This document shows, piece after piece, positions 1 to 8,333 of a stretch of 44,067 nt of DNA. The position numbers were made by a program, and so were the translations under genes. The first letter of the stretch is position 1. Every line of letters starts with the position of its first letter. The notes under the pieces are model-generated. The model did not search any database and was not told the DNA's origin. It worked only from the letters and a program-made list of their open reading frames with translations. Source of the DNA: Clostridiaceae bacterium (GTDB lineage Bacteria; Bacillota; Clostridia; CAYPLH01; DUMO01); contig DUMO01000070.1 of the NCBI GenBank assembly GCA_012839865.1, forward strand, positions 1 through 44,067, given 5' to 3'.

Positions 1-57
1 ATCTATTTTCCGGTGATGGCGTTTATTCTGCTTTGGTTGTTTTTTTTGCAAAACAAA

Positions 58-90
58 TAAAAAAAGCACTCCTGGTGCCCGGGTGCTTTA
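58..90 (-). terminator. Rho-independent terminator of the 253-aa membrane protein gene
   Basis: On the minus strand AAAGCAC (83-89) pairs with GTGCTTT (63-69) around a GC-rich loop. The stem is followed by a T-rich run read through 65-58. It lies about 26 bases beyond the stop codon of the gene at 116-877. Bases 1-57 hold no gene I can support. Confidence 0.75.
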
Positions 91-115
91 ATATTGATTC
101 AAAACTTTTCTCTTC

Positions 116-877
116 TCATTCTGCAGAGTGGCGTATTACTGCAACTTTGCGAGGTACCACCAAATCAGCGGTCTTTAGCTCATCTTCTTCGGAAATACGG
201 TATTTTACATCCATAATCTCAATAAATTCATCCGTGTATTCCTTCAAGACTCCGGTGTATTCAACAACCACATCTGATTTTGTCATTTCAAATATTACCA
301 GTTTGCCTATATGATGTTCAAGGAGAGGATCATAGGAAGTACCTACGAATCCTGTGAGTTCTTTTTGCACCTTGCTTACATATGCGTCATTTGATTGGAG
401 AAGTGTCCCTATATAAGGGCTTTTCTTTACCTGAGCAGTAATAAGGTTCAGCAAATCCAGCAGGGAATCCCTTACCGTCTTAAATATATTTATAGTTTTT
501 CTTTTCAATCTTCTTAAAAAGTTCGGATGGTAGGTTCTTTTAAGTTCCCATTCTCTTTTCAGTTTTGCCAGGCCGTCCAACTCATCATGGAATCTTATCA
601 GTGCCTGGATGTTTACATATTCATTCTTATAAAGCAGATAACTGTGTTTTTGATGAACCCCTTTTTCAGACGAGATATCATCAAAAATAAACTCCATTCC
701 GCTTATTTCAACTCTTGCTTTGCCATGTATTGTATTTTTATCTATAAGTTCCAAAATAACTTTATATCCGTCAAAATCGCTCAGGCACTTATCCCGCATT
801 CTTCCTTTAATAAAGGCCAGCAGGAAAGCAAAGAATACTATTATTGCAACAGTAGTGCCAAAACCCAAGTTTTGCAT
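116..877 (-). CDS. Single-pass membrane protein of unknown function (253 aa)
   Basis: I do not recognise this protein. It starts with ATG at 877 behind a GGGGGA Shine-Dalgarno with 7-base spacing. Residues about 8-24 form one strongly hydrophobic helix (VAIIVFFAFLLAFIKG) and basic residues follow it. The rest (about 230 residues) is soluble and mixed, with a basic stretch around residues 110-135 (KLKREWELKRTYHPNFLRRL). No signal-peptidase site or catalytic motif is visible, so I expect an N-terminally anchored protein with a cytoplasmic or wall-facing domain; orientation is uncertain. It is transcribed alone and ends in its own terminator. The next gene upstream, nifJ, is separated by 318 bases and has its own hairpin, so no operon link is evident. 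Confidence 0.75.
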   Translation of the reverse strand: MQNLGFGTTVAIIVFFAFLLAFIKGRMRDKCLSDFDGYKVILELIDKNTIHGKARVEISGMEFIFDDISSEKGVHQKHSYLLYKNEYVNIQALIRFHDELDGLAKLKREWELKRTYHPNFLRRLKRKTINIFKTVRDSLLDLLNLITAQVKKSPYIGTLLQSNDAYVSKVQKELTGFVGTSYDPLLEHHIGKLVIFEMTKSDVVVEYTGVLKEYTDEFIEIMDVKYRISEEDELKTADLVVPRKVAVIRHSAE

Positions 878-1064
878 TCAATTGTCCCCCATCACCAAAC
901 TGTTTGAAAAATTTACTCTCCAAAGGATTATACAAACCAATTTCATATGGAAATTTGATTGTTTTTATTCTACAATACAAGTTCCCATGCAGAATATACC
1001 TCAAGCAAAATATTTCTCAGTAAAATTTTACCGTTACAATACATTATATGCAAAGTTAATTAAT

Positions 1065-1091
1065 GAGCGGAGTAAAAAAATCACTCCGCCC
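1065..1091 (-). terminator. Hairpin downstream of nifJ, probable terminator
   Basis: GAGCGGAGT (1065-1073) and ACTCCGCCC (1083-1091) form a 9-bp stem with one G-T pair. The T-run lies inside the loop on the minus strand and not after the stem, so this is an atypical terminator. A second small hairpin, GCTGCAT/ATGCAGC, lies nearer nifJ at about 1120-1137. The remainder of 878-1195 shows no gene. Confidence 0.45.
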
Positions 1092-1195
1092 ATTTTCAGC
1101 TAACAAGCCACTGTTTTCATGCTGCATGCCTATGCAGCAACCTGGCATACCCATGCAACAATCTGTCATTTATATCACTTCCGCAAACTGTCAAA

Positions 1196-4100
1196 TTACT
1201 CTCCGGATGCAAGCTTCTTGTAAGTTTCATACCTTTCCTTTGCATCCCTTTCTGCTGCCTGGAACAGCTCATCGGCAACATCCGGGAATGTCTTCTTCAG
1301 GGATGAGTAGCGTACTTCGTCCTTGATGAAGTCCTGGAAGCTCTTTGTCGGTTCCTTGGAGTCAAGAATGAAGGGGTTCTTGCCCTGCTGCTTAAGCTCA
1401 GGAACATACCGCCACAGATGCCAGTAACCTGATTCAACAGCAAGTTTCTCTCTTGAAGGAGTCCTGGTCATGCCACCCTTGATACCATGGTTGATACATG
1501 GAGCATATGCAATTATCAAAGACGGTCCCTTATGAGCTTCAGCTTCCTGGATGGCTTTGACAAACTGATTCATATTTGCTCCGATAGCAACCTGTGCAAC
1601 ATATACATATCCATAGGTTGCTGCAATCAAACCAAGGTCCTTCTTCTTTATGCGTTTGCCGGAAGCAGCAAACTTGGCCACAGCTGCTGTAGGAGTACTC
1701 TTTGATGCCTGGCCGCCGGTATTGGAATATACTTCTGTATCAAATACAAGAATATTGACGTCCTCTCCCGATGCAAGAACATGGTCTAGTCCACCGTAAC
1801 CGATATCATATGCCCAACCGTCACCGCCGAGAATCCACTGGGATTTCTTTACAAAATAATCGCGGTTCATGTTGAGGTTGTCAATAATCCTTGCACATTC
1901 GTCACAGCAGGGCTTATAACTGTCTACTGCATCACAAAGAGCTTTGGAGGCTTTCTTTGAACCTTCTCCGTCATCCTTGCTGGCAATCCATTCCTCTGCA
2001 GCCGCTCTGAGGTTTTCAGGAATATCGAGAGTCAGCAAATTCTTAAGCTGCATCTCAATATTGTCGCGAATTTGCTTAACACCCAGGTACATACCCAAAC
2101 CGTATTCGGCATTGTCTTCGAAAAGTGAGTTTGCCCAGGCAGGTCCTTTGCCTTCCCTGTTGGTACAATATACTGTTGCAGGAGCAGAGCCGCCCCAGAT
2201 TGATGAACAACCGGTAGCATTTGCTATCATCATGCGGTCTCCAAAAAGCTGTGTAACAGCTTTGATGTAAGGAGTTTCACCGCAGCCTGCGCATGCTCCT
2301 GAGAATTCAATCAAAGGTTGAGCAAACTGGCTGTTCTTAACATTGTTCTTCGGTGCAAGATAATCCTTGTAGGTTACGTTCTTTTCAGCGTATTTCCAGT
2401 TTTCAGCTTCTGCCATCTGGCTGTCAAGAGGTTTCATAACCAAAGCTTTTTCTTTAGCCGGGCAAACATCTATACAGTTGTTGCAGCCATAGCAGTCCAG
2501 AACGGAAACCTGTATTCTGAATTCATGACCTTTAAAGGCAGGTCCGATGGCCGGTATCGTCTTGAAGCCCTCAGGTGCATTCTTCTTTTCATTTTCATCC
2601 AGCAGGAACGGACGAATTGCAGCATGAGGACATACAAAGGAACACTGATTGCACTGTATGCAATTTTCCGGCTGCCATTCAGGTACTGTAACAGCAATGC
2701 CGCGTTTTTCATAAGCAGAAGTACCGCTGGGGAATGTACCGTCCTCAATGCCTTTGAAAGCACTTACCGGAAGTTTGTCTCCCATCTGGGCATTCATGGG
2801 TTCCATTACCTTCCTTATAAATTCAGGCTTGCTCATATCCTCCTCAACCGGAGTATCCTGTGCATTTTTCCAGCTTTCCGGAACATTAACCTTCACCAGT
2901 GAATCTATTCCTCTGTCAACAGCGGCAAAGTTCATATCCAGAACTGCCTGTCCTTTTTTCCCATATGCATGTACAATTGAGTCTTTCAGATATTTGACCG
3001 CTTCATCTATGGGGATAACTTTTGCAATCTTGAAGAATGCAGCCTGCATAATCATGTTGATGTGGCTTCCCAAGCCGATTTCACGGGCAATATCCGTAGC
3101 ATTTATAATATAGAAATTTATATTGTCATTGGCAATTTTTCTCTTAAGGTCTCCGGGAAGCACTGCATCCAGTGCTTTTTCATCCCACTGGCAGTTAAGT
3201 ACAAAATCTCCACCCTTTTTGAGTCCTTCCAAAAGATCATATTTGCCTACATAAGCCTGGTTGTGGCATGCAATATAATCTGCTTCATCAATTAAATAAG
3301 TAGACCTGATTTTCTCTTTACCAAAACGAAGGTGTGATACTGTAACACCGCCGGATTTTTTGGAATCGTAGGAGAAATACCCTTGAGCATACAAACCGGT
3401 ATTGTCACCAATAATTTTGATGGCACTCTTGTTGGCACCAACAGTTCCGTCAGAGCCAAATCCCCAGAATTTGCAGCGAATGGTGTTCTCATCCTCGGTG
3501 TTGATGCTTTCCCCTACAGGCAGTGAACTGTTGGATACATCATCAACAATACCGATTGTGAAACGATCCTTCGGCTGTTCCTTCTTAAGGTTTTCAAATA
3601 CAGCCACAATCTGATTCGGTTTTGTATCTTTTGAACCCAAACCATAGCGTCCGCCAACAATAACAGGTTTGTTTTCACATCCATAATAGAGAGATTTTAC
3701 ATCAAGATACAACGGTTCTCCTGCTGAACCCGGTTCCTTGGTCCTGTCAAGAACTGCAATCTTCTTAACGGATTTGGGCATAACCTCAAAGAAGTATTTT
3801 GAAGAGAAAGGTCTGTATAGGTGCACTTTCAAAAGTCCGACCTTTTCACCCTTCTTGCGCAGGTAATCAACAACCTCTTCGCAGGTTTCAGTTACAGAAC
3901 CCATTGCAACTACAACATACTCGGCTTCAGGATCGCCATAGTAAACGAAGGGTTTATAGTTGCGTCCCGTCAAAGCTGAAATCTTCTTCATATAGTCAGC
4001 TACGATATCAGGAATTGCTTCATAGTATGGGTTGCAGGCCTCCCTTGCCTGGAAGAAAATATCCGGGTTTTGTGCAGTACCACGGGTAACCGGATGCTCC

Positions 4101-4729
4101 GGATTCAGCGCACGCTTTTTGAATGCTTTAACTGCTTCCCAATCCAGCAATTTGGCAAATTCCTCATAATCGATAACCTCAATTTTCTGAACCTCATGTG
4201 ACGTTCTGAACCCATCAAAGAAATTCAAAAAAGGAATCCGTCCCTTAATAGCTGATAGATGTGCTACACCCGACAAATCCGCTACTTCCTGAACACTTCC
4301 TTCAGCAAGCAACGCAAAACCTGTCTGGCGGGCAGCCATTACATCCGAATGGTCGCCAAAAATGGAAAGAGCATGAGACGCCAGAGCACGGGCAGAAACC
4401 TGAAATACTCCCGGGAGCAATTCTCCTGCAATTTTGTACATGTTCGGGATCATGAGAAGAAGTCCCTGAGATGCTGTATAAGTGGTTGTAAGGGCTCCAG
4501 CCTGCAAAGAACCGTGTACGGCTCCTGCTGCACCGGCTTCAGACTGCATCTCAACAATCTTTACTGGTTGACCGAAAATATTCTTCTGGCCATTGGCAGC
4601 CCATTCGTCGGTTAGCTCAGCCATAGGTGAAGACGGTGTTATGGGGTAAATAGCCGCGACCTCGGTAAAGGCATATGAGACATATGCCGCAGCGGTATTA
4701 CCATCCATAGTTTTCATTTTTTTAGCCAT
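1196..4729 (-). CDS. nifJ: Pyruvate:ferredoxin (flavodoxin) oxidoreductase, single-chain
   Basis: This enzyme oxidises pyruvate and CoA to acetyl-CoA and CO2 in the cytoplasm and reduces ferredoxin. It is the main pyruvate-oxidising enzyme of anaerobic clostridia. The 1177-aa chain has the full one-piece PFOR order: an N-terminal TPP-pyrimidine domain with ITPSSPMAE and VEMQSEAGAAGAVHG (residues about 1-80), the transketolase-C-like and gamma domains, then two 4Fe-4S clusters (CIQCNQCSFVCP at about 690 and CYGCNNCIDVCP at about 747). Next come GACAGCGETPY at about 815 for the proximal cluster and the TPP-diphosphate domain with GDGWAYDIGYGG at about 970. ATG at 4729 is chosen over the in-frame GTG at 4738 because AAGGAG lies 8 bases before the ATG but abuts the GTG. 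Length matches the usual ~1170-1200 aa. The gene is monocistronic. Confidence 0.97.
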   Translation of the reverse strand: MAKKMKTMDGNTAAAYVSYAFTEVAAIYPITPSSPMAELTDEWAANGQKNIFGQPVKIVEMQSEAGAAGAVHGSLQAGALTTTYTASQGLLLMIPNMYKIAGELLPGVFQVSARALASHALSIFGDHSDVMAARQTGFALLAEGSVQEVADLSGVAHLSAIKGRIPFLNFFDGFRTSHEVQKIEVIDYEEFAKLLDWEAVKAFKKRALNPEHPVTRGTAQNPDIFFQAREACNPYYEAIPDIVADYMKKISALTGRNYKPFVYYGDPEAEYVVVAMGSVTETCEEVVDYLRKKGEKVGLLKVHLYRPFSSKYFFEVMPKSVKKIAVLDRTKEPGSAGEPLYLDVKSLYYGCENKPVIVGGRYGLGSKDTKPNQIVAVFENLKKEQPKDRFTIGIVDDVSNSSLPVGESINTEDENTIRCKFWGFGSDGTVGANKSAIKIIGDNTGLYAQGYFSYDSKKSGGVTVSHLRFGKEKIRSTYLIDEADYIACHNQAYVGKYDLLEGLKKGGDFVLNCQWDEKALDAVLPGDLKRKIANDNINFYIINATDIAREIGLGSHINMIMQAAFFKIAKVIPIDEAVKYLKDSIVHAYGKKGQAVLDMNFAAVDRGIDSLVKVNVPESWKNAQDTPVEEDMSKPEFIRKVMEPMNAQMGDKLPVSAFKGIEDGTFPSGTSAYEKRGIAVTVPEWQPENCIQCNQCSFVCPHAAIRPFLLDENEKKNAPEGFKTIPAIGPAFKGHEFRIQVSVLDCYGCNNCIDVCPAKEKALVMKPLDSQMAEAENWKYAEKNVTYKDYLAPKNNVKNSQFAQPLIEFSGACAGCGETPYIKAVTQLFGDRMMIANATGCSSIWGGSAPATVYCTNREGKGPAWANSLFEDNAEYGLGMYLGVKQIRDNIEMQLKNLLTLDIPENLRAAAEEWIASKDDGEGSKKASKALCDAVDSYKPCCDECARIIDNLNMNRDYFVKKSQWILGGDGWAYDIGYGGLDHVLASGEDVNILVFDTEVYSNTGGQASKSTPTAAVAKFAASGKRIKKKDLGLIAATYGYVYVAQVAIGANMNQFVKAIQEAEAHKGPSLIIAYAPCINHGIKGGMTRTPSREKLAVESGYWHLWRYVPELKQQGKNPFILDSKEPTKSFQDFIKDEVRYSSLKKTFPDVADELFQAAERDAKERYETYKKLASGE

Positions 4730-4754
4730 ATTTTTCACTCCTTGTTTTTATACG

Positions 4755-4777
4755 ATAATGTACTTTGTATACATTAT
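4755..4777. promoter_or_regulatory. Perfect inverted repeat in the nifJ leader
   Basis: ATAATGTA (4755-4762) and TACATTAT (4770-4777) are perfect inverted 8-mers with a 7-base spacer. They lie between the candidate promoter and the start codon of nifJ. It could be an operator or an RNA hairpin. It does not match the Rex consensus (TTGTTAA-N4-TTAACAA). Confidence 0.35.
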
Positions 4778-4811
4778 GGCGTGTACCAAACACTATTTAT
4801 TAAACGAGTTC

Positions 4812-4839
4812 ATTATATCATACTTTCGACAAGTAACAA
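4812..4839 (-). promoter_or_regulatory. Candidate sigma-A promoter of nifJ
   Basis: On the minus strand TTGTTA (4834-4839) and TATAAT (4812-4817) are separated by 16 bases. This gives an untranslated leader of about 75 bases before the ATG at 4729. Confidence 0.55.
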
Positions 4840-4986
4840 AGCAAAAAATAAGAAGTCATGTTCAAATAATTAAAACTCATTACGCAACTGAGGAGCTAAA
4901 TTCAATGAACAATAGCCTTTAGAGATGTAACAAAATTTTTTCAAATTCATATTATGTATACTAAAAAAGCAATTAGGGGGAGTACC

Positions 4987-5822
4987 ATGAAAAAAATACT
5001 TGCCGGTTTTTTAATCGCATTCATTCTCATCTTTATCAGCGGAATGGCACTGGCTGCAAGTGTAACACCGCAGTTGATTGATGGTAATGATATTGACAAA
5101 GCAGATGAAATAACACCTGAAGGATGTATATTCTACTCCTTTGGCAATAATGAAGACCCTGGAACTTATACGGTCAGATTTGATTGTGAAGGCAATGTGG
5201 ATCCGAACGGGAGTCTGATTTTTTCAATAACAATCGGCACACGGCCTGGAGATTCATTTACTTCGGTTCTGTCCTGGGAAAGCAACTTCGAGGTCTATGC
5301 CGTTACTGTCAAGGGTGGACCCAATTCAACCTCTATGTATATGATACCGCAACCAATGACACATACCTGGTTGCACCTGATGTAGCCAGCGGAAGGCCTG
5401 CTGATGTAAGCCATACTTCATTGATATTCTGTCCGGGCCAATGCCCGACACCGACACCTACTCCGACGCCCACGCCGACGCTGACGCCTACGCCGACACC
5501 TACGCCAACACCTACACACACGCCGACACCGACGCCCACACCGACACCGACACCTACACCTACGCCGACACCAACAATACCGCCGCCGACACCTACGCCA
5601 AAACCTCCGAAACCGGATTGTCCGGTAATATGCCTGTGCATTTTATTTGCGATAATTACATTCATTCTTGGACTTTTAATCGGGCTTTTAATATGCAAGC
5701 TCCTGAAGAAAAAGCACAAGCCTTGCGATGGTGATAATAATCATGGCAAGAAAGACAAGGGCAAGAAAAAGGGCGATCACGGCAAGAAAAAAGATGACGG
5801 CAATATAAATATTATATTCTAG
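4987..5822 (+). pseudogene. Surface-anchored Thr-Pro-linker membrane protein, split by a one-base frameshift
   Basis: ATG at 4987 follows GGGGGAG with 6-base spacing. The first frame gives a signal peptide (MKKILAGFLIAFILIFISGMALA) and a beta-type domain to VKGGPN, then runs out of register and stops at 5385. The downstream frame, open from before 5325 to 5822, continues naturally: FNLYVYDTATNDTYLVAP, a SHTSLIFC motif, a (TP)n linker (about 5445-5605), one TM helix (VICLCILFAIITFILGLLIG) and a Lys/Asp/Gly-rich cytoplasmic tail. Inserting one T in AATTC near 5325 joins them into a 278-aa type I membrane protein. The extracellular part resembles domains with a VKGG...YxYD...SHxxFC pattern in bacterial surface proteins; that resemblance is from memory. 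It is a real frameshift or a sequencing error. No slippery heptamer is present. The function is unknown. Confidence 0.7.
5452..5605 (+). repeat. Thr-Pro-encoding low-complexity tract
   Basis: This is a near-perfect hexanucleotide-like array of ACx-CCx codons encoding alternating Thr and Pro, with one His interruption. It forms the flexible wall-spanning linker of the surface protein. Such tracts are prone to length change. The opposite strand shows a spurious Val/Gly open frame. Confidence 0.85.
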
Positions 5823-5878
5823 CAAGAAGGTTTATCTCCGGAATACCGGAATTTCCCCTCCTGCAAACATTTAAAAAA

Positions 5879-5925
5879 CTTAAGCAGTCTTCCGCTGGAA
5901 GACTGCTTAAGTCCTTTTTATTTTT
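5879..5925. terminator. Bidirectional Rho-independent terminator between convergent genes
   Basis: CTTAAGCAGTCTTCC (5879-5893) and GGAAGACTGCTTAAG (5897-5911) form a perfect 15-bp stem with a 3-base loop. A T-rich run follows on the plus strand, and a TTTTTT run follows on the minus strand (5873-5878 read in reverse). It can stop both the surface-protein gene and topA. Confidence 0.9.
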
Positions 5926-5962
5926 TAACATGAAATTTTTTGCTGCAATAACCAATAGGAGT

Positions 5963-8062
5963 CTACTTATCTCCTTTTTCATAATCACACTTGATGCATT
6001 GGATTACAGGTCTCTTTTTTACAAACTTCTTAACCATAAAGCTGCCGCATTTCGGGCAATTCTCCCCTGCCGGCAAGTCCCATGACATGAAATCACATTT
6101 GGGGTTGTTTTCGCACCCGATATACTTTCTGCCTTTTTTGGTCTTCTTTATAATAACCTTACCACCGCATTTGGGACAATCCACTCCGGCTTCTTCAAGA
6201 ATAGGCTTTGCATTCCTGCATTCAGGGAATCCGGGACATGCCAGGAACTTTCCAAACCTGCCCATTTTGATTACCATGTTGCGCCCGCACTTTTCACACT
6301 TGATATCAGTCTCTTCAACAGGAAGTTCAACCTTTTCAAGCTTGGATTCAGCTTCCTTGAGCACATCCTCAAAAGCAGGATAAAATTCCCTCATCATTTG
6401 CACCCAGTCTTTATGGCCTTCCTCCACGTCGTCCAGGTCCTTCTCCATTCTGGCAGTAAAATCAACGTCAACAATGTCCTTGAAATACTCTTTCATAATA
6501 TCTGTCACGATTTTACCAAGTTCTGTGGGATAGAGTATCTTTTTGTCTTTTTCCACATATCCCCTTGATATAATTGTTGTTATTACAGGCGCATATGTGC
6601 TTGGCCTCCCTATTCCTTTTTCCTCCAGGGCCTTAACAAGGCTTGCTTCTGTATATCTCGGAGGGGGTTGGGTAAAATGCTGCTGGGGAGAAATTTCTTT
6701 AAGATCCAGTACTTCTCCTTCTTTTAAATCAGGTATGTTTGTGTTTTCATCTTCCGAAGCATTTTTGTTTGCATAATCCGCTTCCTCGTCCCTGCCTTCA
6801 ATATATATAGACATAAAACCCGGGAATTTCAGCTTCGAGCCGTTGGACTTGAAAATATAACCATTTGCTTCAATATCCACGCTTACCGTATCATAAACCG
6901 CCGAAGCCATCTGGCTGGCTATAAACCTTTCCCATATCAGTTTGTACAGCTTGTATTGGTCTCTGTTAAGAGAATCCTTCAGGGAATCGGGCTCCAGGTT
7001 TACATAAGTTGGTCTGATTGCTTCGTGGGCATCCTGAGCAGCCGACTTATTGGTATAAACATTGGGTTTGGCTGGCAAATTCTCCTGGCCGTATCTTTTC
7101 TTTATTAAATCAAGTGCTTCCTTCTGAGCTTCATTGGACACTCTGACAGAGTCGGTACGTATATATGTCACAAGACCTACGGTGCCCTTTTCTTTTACAT
7201 CAACGCCTTCATACAACTGCTGTGCCACCATCATGGTTTTGCGGGTTGGAAAACCAAGTTTTCTTGAGGCTTCCTGCTGAAGGGTGCTGGTGGTAAACGG
7301 TGGTGAAGGCGATTTTTTCTTTTCGCTTTTTTTGATGTTCTTAACAATATATTTTGCATTCTCAAGTGCTCTAAGAATTTCATCAACCTGTCCCTTGTTC
7401 TCAAGTTCTATTTTTGACTTATCCCTGCCATAAAACTTTGATTCAAATGTATGCCTGGATTTTACCTTGGATAAAATGGCATTAATGCTCCAATACTCTT
7501 CAGGGATAAACTTCTCAATTTCCTCCTCCCTGTCCACTATGAGCCTGGTGGCTACAGACTGAACCCTGCCGGCGCTCAAACCTTTTCTTACCTTTTTCCA
7601 CAAAAGGGGGCTTATTTTGTATCCGACAATTCTGTCCAGAACCCTTCGGGCTTGCTGTGCATCAACCAGGTCCAAATTAATTTCTCTCGGATTATTTATA
7701 GCGTTTTTTACTGCATTTTGCGTAATCTCGTTGAAAGTTATCCTGCACTTTTCCTTGTCATCAATACCAAGCAGTTGGGCAAGGTGCCATGAAATAGCTT
7801 CCCCTTCACGGTCAGGGTCAGTTGCAAGATATATTTTGTCTGAGTTTTTTGCTTCTTTTTTCAGTTTGCTTATAAGGTCTCCCTTACCTCGAATTGTAAT
7901 GTATTTAGGTTCAAAGTTATTTTCTATGTCTACACCAATCTGGCTTTTCGGAAGGTCCCGTATATGCCCGTTTGATGCTTCTATCTTGTATCCCCGGCCC
8001 AAAAACCTGCCAATAGTCTTCGCCTTGGCCGGTGATTCCACAATTACCAAATTATTTGCCAT
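5963..8062 (-). CDS. topA: DNA topoisomerase I (type IA)
   Basis: This 699-aa enzyme relaxes negatively supercoiled DNA by a transient 5'-phosphotyrosine. The TOPRIM domain opens the chain (NLVIVESPAKAKTI at residues 4-17, with DPDREGEAISW at 82-92). The catalytic Tyr300 lies in GLVTYIRTDS. The toroid follows (GIGRPSTYAPVI). The C-terminus carries three four-cysteine zinc fingers (CEKC...CPGFPEC, CPKC...CENNPKC, CPKC...CIKC). ATG at 8062 has GGAGGG in front. It is the last gene of the yifB-dprA-topA row, an arrangement common in Firmicutes. A 271-base gap separates it from dprA, so it probably also has its own promoter. Confidence 0.97.
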   Translation of the reverse strand: MANNLVIVESPAKAKTIGRFLGRGYKIEASNGHIRDLPKSQIGVDIENNFEPKYITIRGKGDLISKLKKEAKNSDKIYLATDPDREGEAISWHLAQLLGIDDKEKCRITFNEITQNAVKNAINNPREINLDLVDAQQARRVLDRIVGYKISPLLWKKVRKGLSAGRVQSVATRLIVDREEEIEKFIPEEYWSINAILSKVKSRHTFESKFYGRDKSKIELENKGQVDEILRALENAKYIVKNIKKSEKKKSPSPPFTTSTLQQEASRKLGFPTRKTMMVAQQLYEGVDVKEKGTVGLVTYIRTDSVRVSNEAQKEALDLIKKRYGQENLPAKPNVYTNKSAAQDAHEAIRPTYVNLEPDSLKDSLNRDQYKLYKLIWERFIASQMASAVYDTVSVDIEANGYIFKSNGSKLKFPGFMSIYIEGRDEEADYANKNASEDENTNIPDLKEGEVLDLKEISPQQHFTQPPPRYTEASLVKALEEKGIGRPSTYAPVITTIISRGYVEKDKKILYPTELGKIVTDIMKEYFKDIVDVDFTARMEKDLDDVEEGHKDWVQMMREFYPAFEDVLKEAESKLEKVELPVEETDIKCEKCGRNMVIKMGRFGKFLACPGFPECRNAKPILEEAGVDCPKCGGKVIIKKTKKGRKYIGCENNPKCDFMSWDLPAGENCPKCGSFMVKKFVKKRPVIQCIKCDYEKGDK

Positions 8063-8161
8063 TTTTATCCCTCCGCAAGAAGTTTGCTTTATATATGTAT
8101 ATGGCTTGCCCTTATTATGTTATGGTGCAAGTTACTGAAATATTAATTGCATGATTAATAC

Positions 8162-8198
8162 CCGGTGAGCTCACCGGTTAAACTTGCAAAAACAAGTT
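8162..8198. promoter_or_regulatory. Perfect 16-bp palindrome plus adjacent hairpin upstream of topA
   Basis: CCGGTGAGCTCACCGG (8162-8177) is a perfect palindrome about 100 bases before the topA start. Three bases later AACTTG/CAAGTT (8181-8198) makes a small hairpin with a 6-base loop. It may be an operator or part of a terminator/attenuator in the dprA-topA gap (8063-8333). There is no good T-run. The rest of the gap shows no gene. Confidence 0.35.
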
Positions 8199-8333
8199 GC
8201 AGATGTCGATTCTGCAGTATATACTGCCCGCTAAGCTGCTTCAACCAATTCCTTGCGTAGCATTACATGCAATACTGTTAAAAAATTTAACAACAATTAT
8301 ATTAACACAAAAAAAAATAAAATACAGCCAGAA

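Noticed and set aside
5316-5335. Programmed -1 ribosomal frameshift in the surface-protein gene
   Set aside because: There is no X-XXY-YYZ slippery heptamer and no obvious downstream pseudoknot. A one-base deletion in AATTC explains the data more simply.
5333-5719. Minus-strand open frame of Val/Gly repeats
   Set aside because: It is the antisense of the Thr-Pro codon array and has no RBS; the plus-strand protein with signal peptide and TM helix is clearly the coding sense.
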